NCBI GenBank assembly: GCA_020352215.1
Contig: CP070675.1
Span: 2,719,973 to 2,762,235 of the forward strand
DNA: 42,263 bases
Direction: 5' to 3'
DNA from: Phycisphaerales bacterium
GTDB lineage: Bacteria; Planctomycetota; Phycisphaerae; Sedimentisphaerales; Anaerobacaceae
Shown here piece after piece: positions 33,957 to 41,514 of this stretch; the stretch's first letter is position 1; each line of letters opens with the position of its first letter. A program made the position numbers and the translations under genes. Under the pieces are notes generated by a model, which worked only from the letters and a program-made list of their open reading frames with translations, was not told where the DNA came from and did not search any database.

Positions 33957-35816
33957 ATGGTAGAGGGGGGCAAGGACACGCTTTCATGTACATACCGCAT
34001 GGCGAAGGTCATCGGTTTGCTGGTTTTGCTCACATTGATGGGCTGCCGATCTCCGTCGGGCCACCGGGCCAATGCCGACAAGGTGGCGTCCGATATCATC
34101 CAGCAGAAACAGCTGGAGGCCCTGGGAGAAACGGAAGAGTTCGGTATCGAACGCCCCAGTGATATCCTTCGGCGACGTCTATTGGAAGGGCAGAATCTGC
34201 GGTATTCATCCGAGGCCTCTCTCGGTACAGACCAGCTCGGACCAATTGCACACTGGCCTGAACCGAACTACCCGCGCGCCATTTCCTCGGACGGCGGGCC
34301 GGATTTCGTCGTAGAGCCCAACAAGCCGGTCAAGCTCTCGTTGATTCAGGCCCTGGAGGTGGGTGCCCGCAACAGTCCCGACTATCAGACGCAGAAGGAG
34401 GCGGTCTTCCGAGAGGCACTCGCTCTCGATCTCGAACGCAACAATTTCCGCAATATCTTTGTAGGTCAGGTTAACAGCCAGCTCACCACGGCCGACGGTG
34501 GCACAACTGTCACTGGTGTCGACAACAGCGCGTCCGTCGGCGTCGACAGAATGCTCAAGAGTGGGGCTCAGCTGAGCACCGGTCTGGCGGTCTACCTGGC
34601 AAATCTGTGGACCGCTGGAGGGGGTTCTTCGGGGGGATTGACGGCTGATGCCAGCATATCCGTCCCCTTTCTGAGAGGTTCCGGCAGGCACATTGTGACC
34701 GAGCCGTTGACCCAGGCCGAGCGCAACGTGGTCTATGCGATCTACGGGTTTGAACGGTTCAAGCGGACGTTTGCCGTTGATATCGCCGGCGCGTATCTCG
34801 ATGTCTTGGGGCAGGTGGATCAAGTGGACAACGAGGAGCGGAACTACCGTAGTCGTATCGTTTCGGCTCGATATATTCGTCGGTTGGCCGATTCAGGCAG
34901 GCGACGTGAGATCGAAGTGGACCAGGCGGTCCAGGGCGAGCTGGGGGCCCGCAATCGTTGGATATCTGCGCAGCAACAGTACCTGCGCGGTCTCGACACG
35001 TTGAAGAGATTGCTCGGCCTGCCGGTCGATGCTCGTATCGAGTTGGATAGAAGTGACCTGGAGCTGCTCCGCCGCCCCGCGGAGGAATTGGTCGAGCGAC
35101 TCCTGCAGGAGGATAACAGGGCTACCCAGGAGAGTGCGCCCGCTGATGCGGAGGTCGAGCTGGTGCCCGCCAGTACCGAGGATGCCGGGCGTTTCGAACT
35201 CGATGAGCCCATAGCCACGCGATTGGCCTTCGATAATCGGCTGGATTTGCAGGAGGCCATCGGCCGGGTATATGATGCCCAGAGACAGGTTGTCGTCCGC
35301 GCCGACAGACTCGGTGCCGACCTCACTTTGTTCGCGGGTGGATCGGTCCAAACCGAGGATGGGCAGTTTCGCGTCAATCAGGCCTTGCTTCGGCTCGATC
35401 TTCCGCTGGAGAGGACCCGGGAGCGGAACGAGTATCGCAACAGCCTGATTGATCTGGAACAGGCAACGAGGAGTGTCCAGACGCTGGAAGATCAAATCAA
35501 GCTGTCCATTCGCAATCAATTGAGGGCGCTGCTGCAGTCTCGGGAGAGCCTTAAGATTCAGGCTCGCTCGGTTGTGGTCGCGCAGAAGCAAGTCAAGAGC
35601 AGCAACCTGTTTCTCGAAGCGGGCCTAGCGGACATGCGTGACTTGCGGGAGGCACAGGATGCGCTGGTCGCGGCCGAGAACAGTCTGACTTCGGCAGTGA
35701 TAAATTACCGAATCACTGAGCTGGATATGCAAAGAGATATGGGTTTGCTCAAAGTTGATGAAAGTGGATTATGGCAGGAGTATTCTCCGGAGGTAACAAA
35801 TCATGTCGAGCAATAA
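33957..35816 (+). CDS. TolC-family outer-membrane efflux lipoprotein
   Basis: Outer-membrane channel component of a tripartite exporter, about 620 residues. A lipoprotein signal MAKVIGLLVLLTLMGC ends in a lipobox Cys, so the protein is probably lipidated like OprM-type channels. Two TolC repeats are visible: LSLIQALEVGARNSPDYQTQKEAVFREAL and its partner ATRLAFDNRLDLQEAIGRVYDAQRQ, each followed by long helical heptad-like stretches and beta segments (FVGQVNSQLTT, LTLFAGGSVQT). The start is uncertain among ATGs at 33939, 33957 and 33999; 33957 has TGGAGA about nine bases upstream, while 33999 gives the shortest signal peptide. The upstream open frame overlaps the candidate promoter. Its last 14 bases overlap the adaptor gene. 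First gene of a four-gene operon. Confidence 0.88.
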   Translation: MVEGGKDTLSCTYRMAKVIGLLVLLTLMGCRSPSGHRANADKVASDIIQQKQLEALGETEEFGIERPSDILRRRLLEGQNLRYSSEASLGTDQLGPIAHWPEPNYPRAISSDGGPDFVVEPNKPVKLSLIQALEVGARNSPDYQTQKEAVFREALALDLERNNFRNIFVGQVNSQLTTADGGTTVTGVDNSASVGVDRMLKSGAQLSTGLAVYLANLWTAGGGSSGGLTADASISVPFLRGSGRHIVTEPLTQAERNVVYAIYGFERFKRTFAVDIAGAYLDVLGQVDQVDNEERNYRSRIVSARYIRRLADSGRRREIEVDQAVQGELGARNRWISAQQQYLRGLDTLKRLLGLPVDARIELDRSDLELLRRPAEELVERLLQEDNRATQESAPADAEVELVPASTEDAGRFELDEPIATRLAFDNRLDLQEAIGRVYDAQRQVVVRADRLGADLTLFAGGSVQTEDGQFRVNQALLRLDLPLERTRERNEYRNSLIDLEQATRSVQTLEDQIKLSIRNQLRALLQSRESLKIQARSVVVAQKQVKSSNLFLEAGLADMRDLREAQDALVAAENSLTSAVINYRITELDMQRDMGLLKVDESGLWQEYSPEVTNHVEQ

Positions 35817-37806
35817 GGCGGTAGCCGGTCGTGCCAAGGGCAAGTCGTTTAGAGTGGTTGCAGCGATTGTGGTCATCGTTGCAGTCGGCTCTCTCATAGT
35901 CTGGCTCAAAGTAGTCAGGGGTGCCGATGACCCAACGAGTAACCTTGCGACTTTTGTTGCCAGACGAGGCCCTCTGACCATCAGCGTGTTGGAGTCCGGC
36001 ACCATCCACCCGCGGGAGCAGATCACTCTCAGGAACGAGGTCGAGGGAAGAACGTCTATAGTGTGGCTCATTCCGGACGGCACGAGGGTCCAGGCGGGAG
36101 ATCTGCTGGTCGAATTGGACGCCAGCACCCTAAAAGACCTGATAATCGACCAGGACATCCTGGTGCAAAAGGCCGATGCTGCTTACATCAACGCCAAAGA
36201 GACCCTCGCGGTTGTGGAGAATCAAGCCCAAAGTGATATTGAACTGGCGGAGTTGACACTTGAATTTGCCAAGCAAGACTTAAAGCAATACCAGGAAGGC
36301 CTGTATCCCAACGAAAAGACAGCCGCCCAAAACGATATTACCCTCAGACAAGAGGAGCTTACGCGTTCCCAAGAGACTCTTACGTGGTCGCAGAAGCTCT
36401 TCGATGAGAAGTACATCTCAAACACCGAACTACAGGCCGACAAGCTGGCAGTGACTCGTAGTACGAACAACCTTGAGCTGGCAAAGAACAGTCGAGACCT
36501 GTTGCAGGATTTCACGTACCACCGCCAAATAGCGCAACTGACAAGCGATGTGAAACAGGCTGAGATGGCGCTGGAGCGGGCGCAGCGCAAGGCCTCAGCC
36601 GATGTGGTCCAGGCGAAGGCGGACCTGAAGGCCAAGGAGCTGGAGCTTAAGCGTCAGAAGGAAAAGCACCAGAAGACGACGGACCAGCTCGCGAAGACCA
36701 AGATATATGCCCCTCAGGAGGGCATGGTGGTCTATGCAACTACTTCCGGCTCCGGCGGAAGGCGTAGCCCCTTCGACCGTCGGGAGCCGATGGATATCGG
36801 TGTCGAGGTCTCCGAAAGACAGGACTTGATAACCTTGCCGACCGCCGAATCGATGAGGGCTCAGGTGGATATTCATGAGACGAGCCTTGAGAAAATCCGG
36901 GTGGGGCTGCCCGCGGTCATCACGGTTGATGCGCTGGCCGGCAAGAAATTCCTGGGTCGCGTGGGTACTATCGCGCCCCTGCCGGACGCCCGAAGTATGT
37001 GGATGAACCCGGACCTCAAAATCTATCCCACGGACATCTATCTCGAGGACAATGACAACGCGCTGCGTACAGGAATGAGCTGCAAGGCCGAGGTTATTGT
37101 GGCGCAGTATGAGGATACGGTATACGTACCGGTTGAGGCAGTGTTGCGCGTCGCAGGACAACCTACGGTTTACGTTGTCGAGGACGGGTCCTACGAGGCG
37201 CGGCAGGTCGAGATCGGTTTGGATGATAACAACATGATCAGAATTATCAGCGGTCTGGACGAGGGAGAAGTTGTCTTGATGACGCCTCCACTGCAAGCCG
37301 CAACCGTGCAGACCGGCTCGCGAATGGAGGGAGGGGGGTTGCTCGACGCGATCGATGTCTCCGAGACCATGAGGCAGAGGGTGAATCAGAAGCTCGAAGA
37401 AGCCAACGGGACGCCTGCCGCTGGGCCTGGTATGCCTGCGGAAGCGGCCGCGAGTCCACAACAGGAGGGGCCGGGCCCCGGAGCTCGTGGCCCAGGGCAG
37501 GGACAACAGGGCGGCCCTGGTTTTCCGGGAGCTTCGAGCCAGCAGATGGAACAGATGCGGAGGCGTTTCGAGAACATGTCGCCGGAGGAGCGGCAGAAAG
37601 AAATGGAAAGGATGAGACAGAGATTCGAGAATATGTCGCCGGAGGAGCGCGAGAAGATGCGGCAGCGCTTCCAGGGTGGGGGCCGCAGGCAGGGGACAGG
37701 TCAGAGGCAAGGAGGTGACCGCAGGCAAGGAGGAGGCTCAAGGCGAGGAGCAGATGATACGAGGCAAGGACCCGCAGGGCCGCGAGGGGAGGAAAGGAAT
37801 CAGTAG
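35803..37806 (+). CDS. MacA/HlyD-family efflux adaptor with unusual C-terminal tail
   Basis: Periplasmic adaptor (667 residues) linking the MacB-type transporter to the TolC-like channel. An N-terminal membrane anchor spans about 16-37. The lipoyl/barrel-sandwich halves flank a long coiled-coil hairpin (about 115-300; rich in Gln, Glu, Lys, Ala, e.g. LARSQ-type heptads). A beta-barrel and membrane-proximal domain extends to about 510 (YVPVEAVLRVAGQPTVYVVEDG, LDEGEVVL). Typical MacA is near 370-400 residues; here the coil is long and a tail of about 140 residues is added. The tail is Pro/Gly/Gln-rich (540-580), then has two FENMSPEER repeats, then an Arg/Gly/Gln-rich end. The gene overlaps the previous one by 14 bases and abuts the ATPase gene. 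Confidence 0.9.
   Translation: MSSNKAVAGRAKGKSFRVVAAIVVIVAVGSLIVWLKVVRGADDPTSNLATFVARRGPLTISVLESGTIHPREQITLRNEVEGRTSIVWLIPDGTRVQAGDLLVELDASTLKDLIIDQDILVQKADAAYINAKETLAVVENQAQSDIELAELTLEFAKQDLKQYQEGLYPNEKTAAQNDITLRQEELTRSQETLTWSQKLFDEKYISNTELQADKLAVTRSTNNLELAKNSRDLLQDFTYHRQIAQLTSDVKQAEMALERAQRKASADVVQAKADLKAKELELKRQKEKHQKTTDQLAKTKIYAPQEGMVVYATTSGSGGRRSPFDRREPMDIGVEVSERQDLITLPTAESMRAQVDIHETSLEKIRVGLPAVITVDALAGKKFLGRVGTIAPLPDARSMWMNPDLKIYPTDIYLEDNDNALRTGMSCKAEVIVAQYEDTVYVPVEAVLRVAGQPTVYVVEDGSYEARQVEIGLDDNNMIRIISGLDEGEVVLMTPPLQAATVQTGSRMEGGGLLDAIDVSETMRQRVNQKLEEANGTPAAGPGMPAEAAASPQQEGPGPGARGPGQGQQGGPGFPGASSQQMEQMRRRFENMSPEERQKEMERMRQRFENMSPEEREKMRQRFQGGGRRQGTGQRQGGDRRQGGGSRRGADDTRQGPAGPRGEERNQ
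37555..37664 (+). repeat. internal tandem repeat in the MacA-like adaptor gene
   Basis: Two copies of a 19-codon unit containing M-R-x-R-F-E-N-M-S-P-E-E-R. The 17 bases ATGTCGCCGGAGGAGCG are identical at 37576-37592 and 37633-37649, a 57-base offset. A third partial MRQRF follows. Confidence 0.8.
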
Positions 37807-38526
37807 ATGATAGAACAATCCGCTACACGCTCTGATGCGGAAATAGTCAGGCTGGAAGATGCGTACAAGATCTACCAGATGGGCACACAAGAAGTTAAGG
37901 CCCTGGCTGGTGTGAGCATATCATTCAAGAAGGGCAGCTTCTGGGCGATCATGGGCCCCAGTGGTTCCGGCAAGAGCACGATGATGAACATCCTTGGATG
38001 CCTGGATCGGTTGTCGTCGGGACGGTACTATCTTGAAAGCCAGGACGTTAGCGGGCTCGACGACGATTCCCTCAGCGAATTTCGACTCAGATACTTGGGA
38101 TTCATCTTCCAGAGTTTTAACCTGATACCGCAATTGACCGTCCAGCGCAATATTGAGCTGCCCCTTTATTACCTGGGATGGGACGCAAACCAGAGTGCCG
38201 TGCGGGCAAAAGAGTTGGCCGATGAGGTAGGTCTTGGTGACCGGTTGGATCACCGACCCACAGAACTGTCGGGCGGCCAGATGCAGAGGGTCGCCATCGC
38301 CAGGGCGTTGGCCAACGATCCGCAGATTATTTTTGCAGATGAACCGACCGGCAATCTGGATACGAGGACGGGCGAACAAATCTTGGAACTCCTGGTAGAG
38401 TTGAACGGGCAGGGCAAAACAATTATCATCGTGACTCACGAATCGAGTATCGCCGAGCGTGCCCAACGCAGATTGCACATGATCGACGGCGTGATTGACA
38501 GAATTGATGAGAGCTCGAACGCATGA
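37807..38526 (+). CDS. macB: MacB-type ABC transporter ATP-binding subunit
   Basis: Cytoplasmic ATPase (239 residues) of the tripartite MacAB-TolC-like exporter; here ATPase and permease are separate genes, unlike the fused E. coli MacB. Walker [10 protein letters not shown] (50-58), Q-loop in [14 protein letters not shown], signature LSGGQMQRV (154-162), Walker B IIFADEP (174-180) and switch H211 are all present. The ATG directly follows the adaptor's stop codon and its 3' end overlaps the permease start (ATGA), so the genes are probably translationally coupled. The role by family is export of peptides, lipids or antibiotics from the periplasm. The gene symbol marks family membership, not a proven orthologue. 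Confidence 0.92.
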   Translation: MIEQSATRSDAEIVRLEDAYKIYQMGTQEVKALAGVSISFKKGSFWAIMGPSGSGKSTMMNILGCLDRLSSGRYYLESQDVSGLDDDSLSEFRLRYLGFIFQSFNLIPQLTVQRNIELPLYYLGWDANQSAVRAKELADEVGLGDRLDHRPTELSGGQMQRVAIARALANDPQIIFADEPTGNLDTRTGEQILELLVELNGQGKTIIIVTHESSIAERAQRRLHMIDGVIDRIDESSNA

Positions 38527-39791
38527 GACAAACTAAGATCATAAGAAACGTCTGGCTCGGCATTGAGAACCTGTTGCTGCACAAACTGCGTTCGTTCTTG
38601 ACTATGCTGGGTGTTGTCTTCGGTGTGGGCAGCGTGGTGGCGATGCTGTCCGTGGGGGAAGGGGCCAGCAAAGAAGCTCTGGAGCAGATCCGAAAGCTTG
38701 GCAGCAACAATATCATCGTCTCCTCGATCAAATCCGCCGAAGAAGAGGCCACGAGCACACAGCATTCACACATGAGCATTTATGGTTTAACGTACGAGGA
38801 CTATCGCCGGGTAGCTACGAATTTCGAGGGTGTTCAGCAGGCTGCGCCGGTGAAACTCACGCGAAAGGACTCACGCCTGCGCGAAAGGGCGATGGAGTTG
38901 CGGATCGTGGGCACGACGCACGAATGGTTTGAGCTTGTACCTCGCCAGGTTCTTGCCGGGCGCGTGCTTCTGCACAGCGATCAGGAAAAACAAGCGCCCG
39001 TGGCGGTGTTGACCGAATTCGGCGCCCGCAAAATCCTGGCGACCGAGCACACCATCGGCCAGACAGTCCGCATGGGTGGAGACCAGTTCGAGGTCGTAGG
39101 CATAGTCAAGAGCGAGAGCGGCCAAGCCGGCAATATTCAAATTCCCGACCAGGAAATCGATGCCTATATTCCAATCGAGGTGGCCCGGCGATACTTCGGC
39201 GACATCTTCACCAAACGTACTTCGGGCGGAGACGAACGAGAAATGGTGGAGCTGCACCAGATCCTTGTCCGCGTGGACGATCCGAAAAAAGTTGAGGCAG
39301 TAGCCGCCGGCATCGAAAGAATGCTCGAAAGCTCTCATAAGAAGAAGGACTACGTTGTAAGCGTTCCACTGGCGTTGCTCAAGCAGGCCGAGGCCACCAA
39401 GAGAACGTTCAATATCGTCCTCGGATCAATCGCGGGCATCAGCCTGGTCGTGGGCGGCATCGGGATTATGAACATTATGCTGGCCTCGGTAACAGAGCGC
39501 ACGCGTGAAATCGGTATTCGGCGGGCGATCGGCGCAAAACGAAAGCAGATCATCTACCAGTTCCTCATCGAAACGGTTGTCCTTTCGACAACGGGCGGAA
39601 TGATCGGCCTGGGGGTGGGGGTCCTCATTCCATTTCTCATCACGTATTTCTCCGGCATGACGACGCTCATTACACTCAATGGGATTCTGCTGCCGCTGCT
39701 GATCAGCATGACCATCGGCATTCTCTTTGGGTTGTATCCCGCCATCCGCGCAGCCCAGGTTGATCCCATCATCGCCCTGCGCCACGAATGA
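38523..39791 (+). CDS. MacB-type ABC transporter permease subunit
   Basis: 422-residue permease with MacB architecture. The N-terminal helix is at about 19-41 (LRSFLTMLGVVFGVGSVVAMLSVGEG). The periplasmic domain spans about 42-295. Three C-terminal helices lie at about 298-325 (IVLGSIAGISLVVGGIGIMN), 348-380 and 388-412. The conserved cytoplasmic stretch RTREIGIRRAIGAKRKQI and the tail AAQVDPIIALRHE match the family closely. It overlaps the ATPase gene by four bases. This is the last gene of the operon: a convergent prepilin-like gene starts only 16 bases beyond the stop, and I see no hairpin between them. Confidence 0.93.
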   Translation: MRQTKIIRNVWLGIENLLLHKLRSFLTMLGVVFGVGSVVAMLSVGEGASKEALEQIRKLGSNNIIVSSIKSAEEEATSTQHSHMSIYGLTYEDYRRVATNFEGVQQAAPVKLTRKDSRLRERAMELRIVGTTHEWFELVPRQVLAGRVLLHSDQEKQAPVAVLTEFGARKILATEHTIGQTVRMGGDQFEVVGIVKSESGQAGNIQIPDQEIDAYIPIEVARRYFGDIFTKRTSGGDEREMVELHQILVRVDDPKKVEAVAAGIERMLESSHKKKDYVVSVPLALLKQAEATKRTFNIVLGSIAGISLVVGGIGIMNIMLASVTERTREIGIRRAIGAKRKQIIYQFLIETVVLSTTGGMIGLGVGVLIPFLITYFSGMTTLITLNGILLPLLISMTIGILFGLYPAIRAAQVDPIIALRHE

Positions 39792-39807
39792 GACCGCAGC
39801 CCGCTTT

Positions 39808-40575
39808 TCAGTAGTCTTTGAAGTGCGCCATCCAATCCGGCCAGATGGGTGTATTGGCAGCCTGTCTATCGGCCGGCCAGCCGCGATACCACCTGAGCTC
39901 CCACAGCTCCTTCAATCCTATCGGCCGGACTGAGAAGTCCACGAACACGCCGTTGACAAAACCATGGTGACGGTTGATGCAGAACGAGCCCATGTCCCGC
40001 GGCACGAGGGTGAAGTATCCGCTCGGCGGCTGCTGTGTTGGCCGGGGCAGGGCATCCACCCACTGGGCATCCACGAAGACGGGGATCTCGTTGCGGTTGC
40101 CCGGGATGGCGTTGATATTGCGCCAATGCTTGCCCTCGGTGTCCTCGTCACAGAGCCACCAGTTCCACCCGTAGCTGCCGTAGTCCCCCTCAATCGCCCA
40201 ATCCTCTGTCCGGTAGCCGTCTTTGCCGTAAACGCCCCAACCCACGAATGGCCCGCCTCTGTCACCGGTGTCGCTATGGAATTGGTGCACTAAGGGGCAG
40301 TTCCGAATCTCCGGCTCGTGACTATAGTAGGGCCGCATGGCCGGCACCCAGCTATTCATTGGGTCGCTGCCCGATTCGACATGAAACTTGCCGTTGAAGT
40401 CCTCTGTGTACATCGACACGACCAGGCCCATCTGTTTGAGATTCGACTGGCACGCGACAGAGCCGGCTTGCCTCTTCACTCGCTGTAGCGCCGGCATCAG
40501 TATGGACATCAGAAGTGCGATGATCGCTATTACAACCAACAGCTCAATTAGCGTAAAAGCTTTCACCCTACCCAT
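39808..40575 (-). CDS. prepilin-like protein with type II secretion/pseudopilin N-terminus
   Basis: About 255 residues. The N-terminus [29 protein letters not shown] is a class III (type IV prepilin) signal: cleavage after a short basic leader, then a conserved Phe-Thr-Leu-Ile-Glu with E5 and a long hydrophobic helix. [34 protein letters not shown] follows, typical of the very abundant planctomycete pseudopilin-like proteins. The C-terminal [18 protein letters not shown] resembles the H-x9-D-G motif of this group. The function of these proteins is not established; a surface or secretion-linked role is likely. I chose the ATG at 40575 because GAAGG lies nine bases upstream; an ATG at 40584 is in frame. 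Confidence 0.88.
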   Translation of the reverse strand: MGRVKAFTLIELLVVIAIIALLMSILMPALQRVKRQAGSVACQSNLKQMGLVVSMYTEDFNGKFHVESGSDPMNSWVPAMRPYYSHEPEIRNCPLVHQFHSDTGDRGGPFVGWGVYGKDGYRTEDWAIEGDYGSYGWNWWLCDEDTEGKHWRNINAIPGNRNEIPVFVDAQWVDALPRPTQQPPSGYFTLVPRDMGSFCINRHHGFVNGVFVDFSVRPIGLKELWELRWYRGWPADRQAANTPIWPDWMAHFKDY

Positions 40576-40912
40576 GGTTTTCATCCTTCGCAAGTACCTG
40601 CGGCGTCGATTCCCGACGCTAACAAATTGGCCACATCATGTCAACTGAATTGTGTGTTGCTCGTGCCATGCGCGAGCAGCGCAGCACACGCTCGCGACAG
40701 TCACCGCGCCAAGCCACGGTCATCCCCCGGCGGAGAATGCTCGCAAACGCTCGCCGCCTGATCGACTGTATAGTGGCACAGGCGAGCGAACAACCTCGCG
40801 CTCAGCACAACGAAAGCTCCATTCACCGGGATGATACGGCCGTCACCTCACCAGCCGATGCAGATTCGGCAGCCACGAACCTCTCCGCGCCGAGAATGGG
40901 GTGCCGAGGTTC
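40576..40912. other. 337-base region without a supported gene
   Basis: Open frames here have no good ribosome-binding site and no recognisable product. Downstream of the stop at 40913 the minus strand keeps short open segments broken by stops, which could be a decayed gene but is also common in GC-rich noncoding DNA. It contains an inverted repeat (40877-40912) and an imperfect GTGTTGCTCG/CGAGCAGC hairpin near 40650. Confidence 0.5.
40877..40912. repeat. inverted repeat beside the 29-codon frame
   Basis: GAACCTC (40877-40883) and GAGGTTC (40906-40912) form a perfect seven-base stem with a 22-base loop, directly after the stop of the small lipoprotein-like frame on the minus strand. There is no U-tract, so a terminator role is weak. 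Confidence 0.35.
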
Positions 40913-41002
40913 TCAACGTGCTCCGTGACGCCATTCCTCTCCTCGGCCGCACGAGGCCAGGGCCGCCATTAAGACGAGCAGAGTGATAGATAAGCCTCTC
41001 AT
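40913..41002 (-). CDS. possible 29-residue lipoprotein or truncated gene remnant
   Basis: The frame begins MRGLSITLLVLMAALASC, a textbook lipoprotein signal peptide with lipobox L-A-S-C, then only eleven more residues (GRGEEWRHGAR) before a stop. It starts ten bases after the stop of the small membrane protein gene on the same strand, consistent with an operon, but the ribosome-binding site is weak (AAAG). It may be a real tiny lipoprotein, similar in size class to entericidin-like peptides though shorter, or the 5' end of a broken lipoprotein gene. I lean toward a remnant or very short gene without being able to decide. Confidence 0.35.
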   Translation of the reverse strand: MRGLSITLLVLMAALASCGRGEEWRHGAR

Positions 41003-41012
41003 CAGAGACTTT

Positions 41013-41399
41013 TCAGTCTGTTCTTTCGGCTGCGCCCGTTTTCTTGAGGGCAAGCATTGCTGCAATCGCCAGGCCATAGATCACGACTGAGATTGCCGGC
41101 GTCAGAATCACGAGGTGGCCGGTGGCTACGAACGAATACACCGCCCGGCCGATGGCGTTTGCTATCAGGATTATGGGACAAGGCAGACATCTTCTATAGA
41201 TACCGTAGACCAAAGCCGCAACCAGCACCGTGTTAGCCAGTTGGTACATAGGGTGATACGGTATGCGCACGCCCGCATTTAGAGGGACGGCCCCGTCACG
41301 AAACAGCAGCAAATGCAGGCACAAGAGGTTCAAGCCGATTCCCAGAACACCCCAGGCAACAGCCACCTTCATTATCTTGGTTGCCAGTGAAGAATCCAT
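41013..41399 (-). CDS. small four-helix membrane protein of unknown function
   Basis: 128 residues with four predicted transmembrane segments: about 9-31 (IMKVAVAWGVLGIGLNLLCLHLL), 48-68, 74-95 and 98-118. The second loop contains YRRCLPCP. The protein ends in a short charged tail KKTGAAERTD. I do not recognise the family; similar small proteins in other planctomycetes are usually unnamed. The start at 41399 is well supported by AGGAGA six bases upstream, and that ribosome-binding site lies within a perfect hairpin (41401-41418). A possible tiny lipoprotein frame follows by ten bases. Confidence 0.75.
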   Translation of the reverse strand: MDSSLATKIMKVAVAWGVLGIGLNLLCLHLLLFRDGAVPLNAGVRIPYHPMYQLANTVLVAALVYGIYRRCLPCPIILIANAIGRAVYSFVATGHLVILTPAISVVIYGLAIAAMLALKKTGAAERTD

Positions 41400-41400
41400 A

Positions 41401-41418
41401 GTAATCTCCTAAGATTAC
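41401..41418 (-). promoter_or_regulatory. hairpin enclosing the ribosome-binding site of the small membrane protein gene
   Basis: In the mRNA the sequence reads GTAATCT-TAGG-AGATTAC, a perfect seven-base stem with a four-base loop, ending one base before the start codon. The AGGAGA site spans the loop and the 3' arm, so folding should hide it. Confidence 0.5.
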
Positions 41419-41514
41419 CCGCGCCCGGTCCGGGGCTTGTCGAGCCCATGTGTCGGACATTTTTATAGCATCTTCTTTGGCTACGATCACCCAAAATCCC
41501 GGCTCGCGGAAGGC

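Noticed and set aside
36595..37728. 377-codon minus-strand frame inside the MacA-like adaptor gene
   Set aside because: Shadow of a GC-rich coiled-coil and low-complexity region; no family features.
40638..40928. 96-codon plus-strand frame near the right end
   Set aside because: No ribosome-binding site, low-complexity Arg/Ser/Ala composition, and it overlaps the small lipoprotein-like frame and inverted repeat on the other strand.
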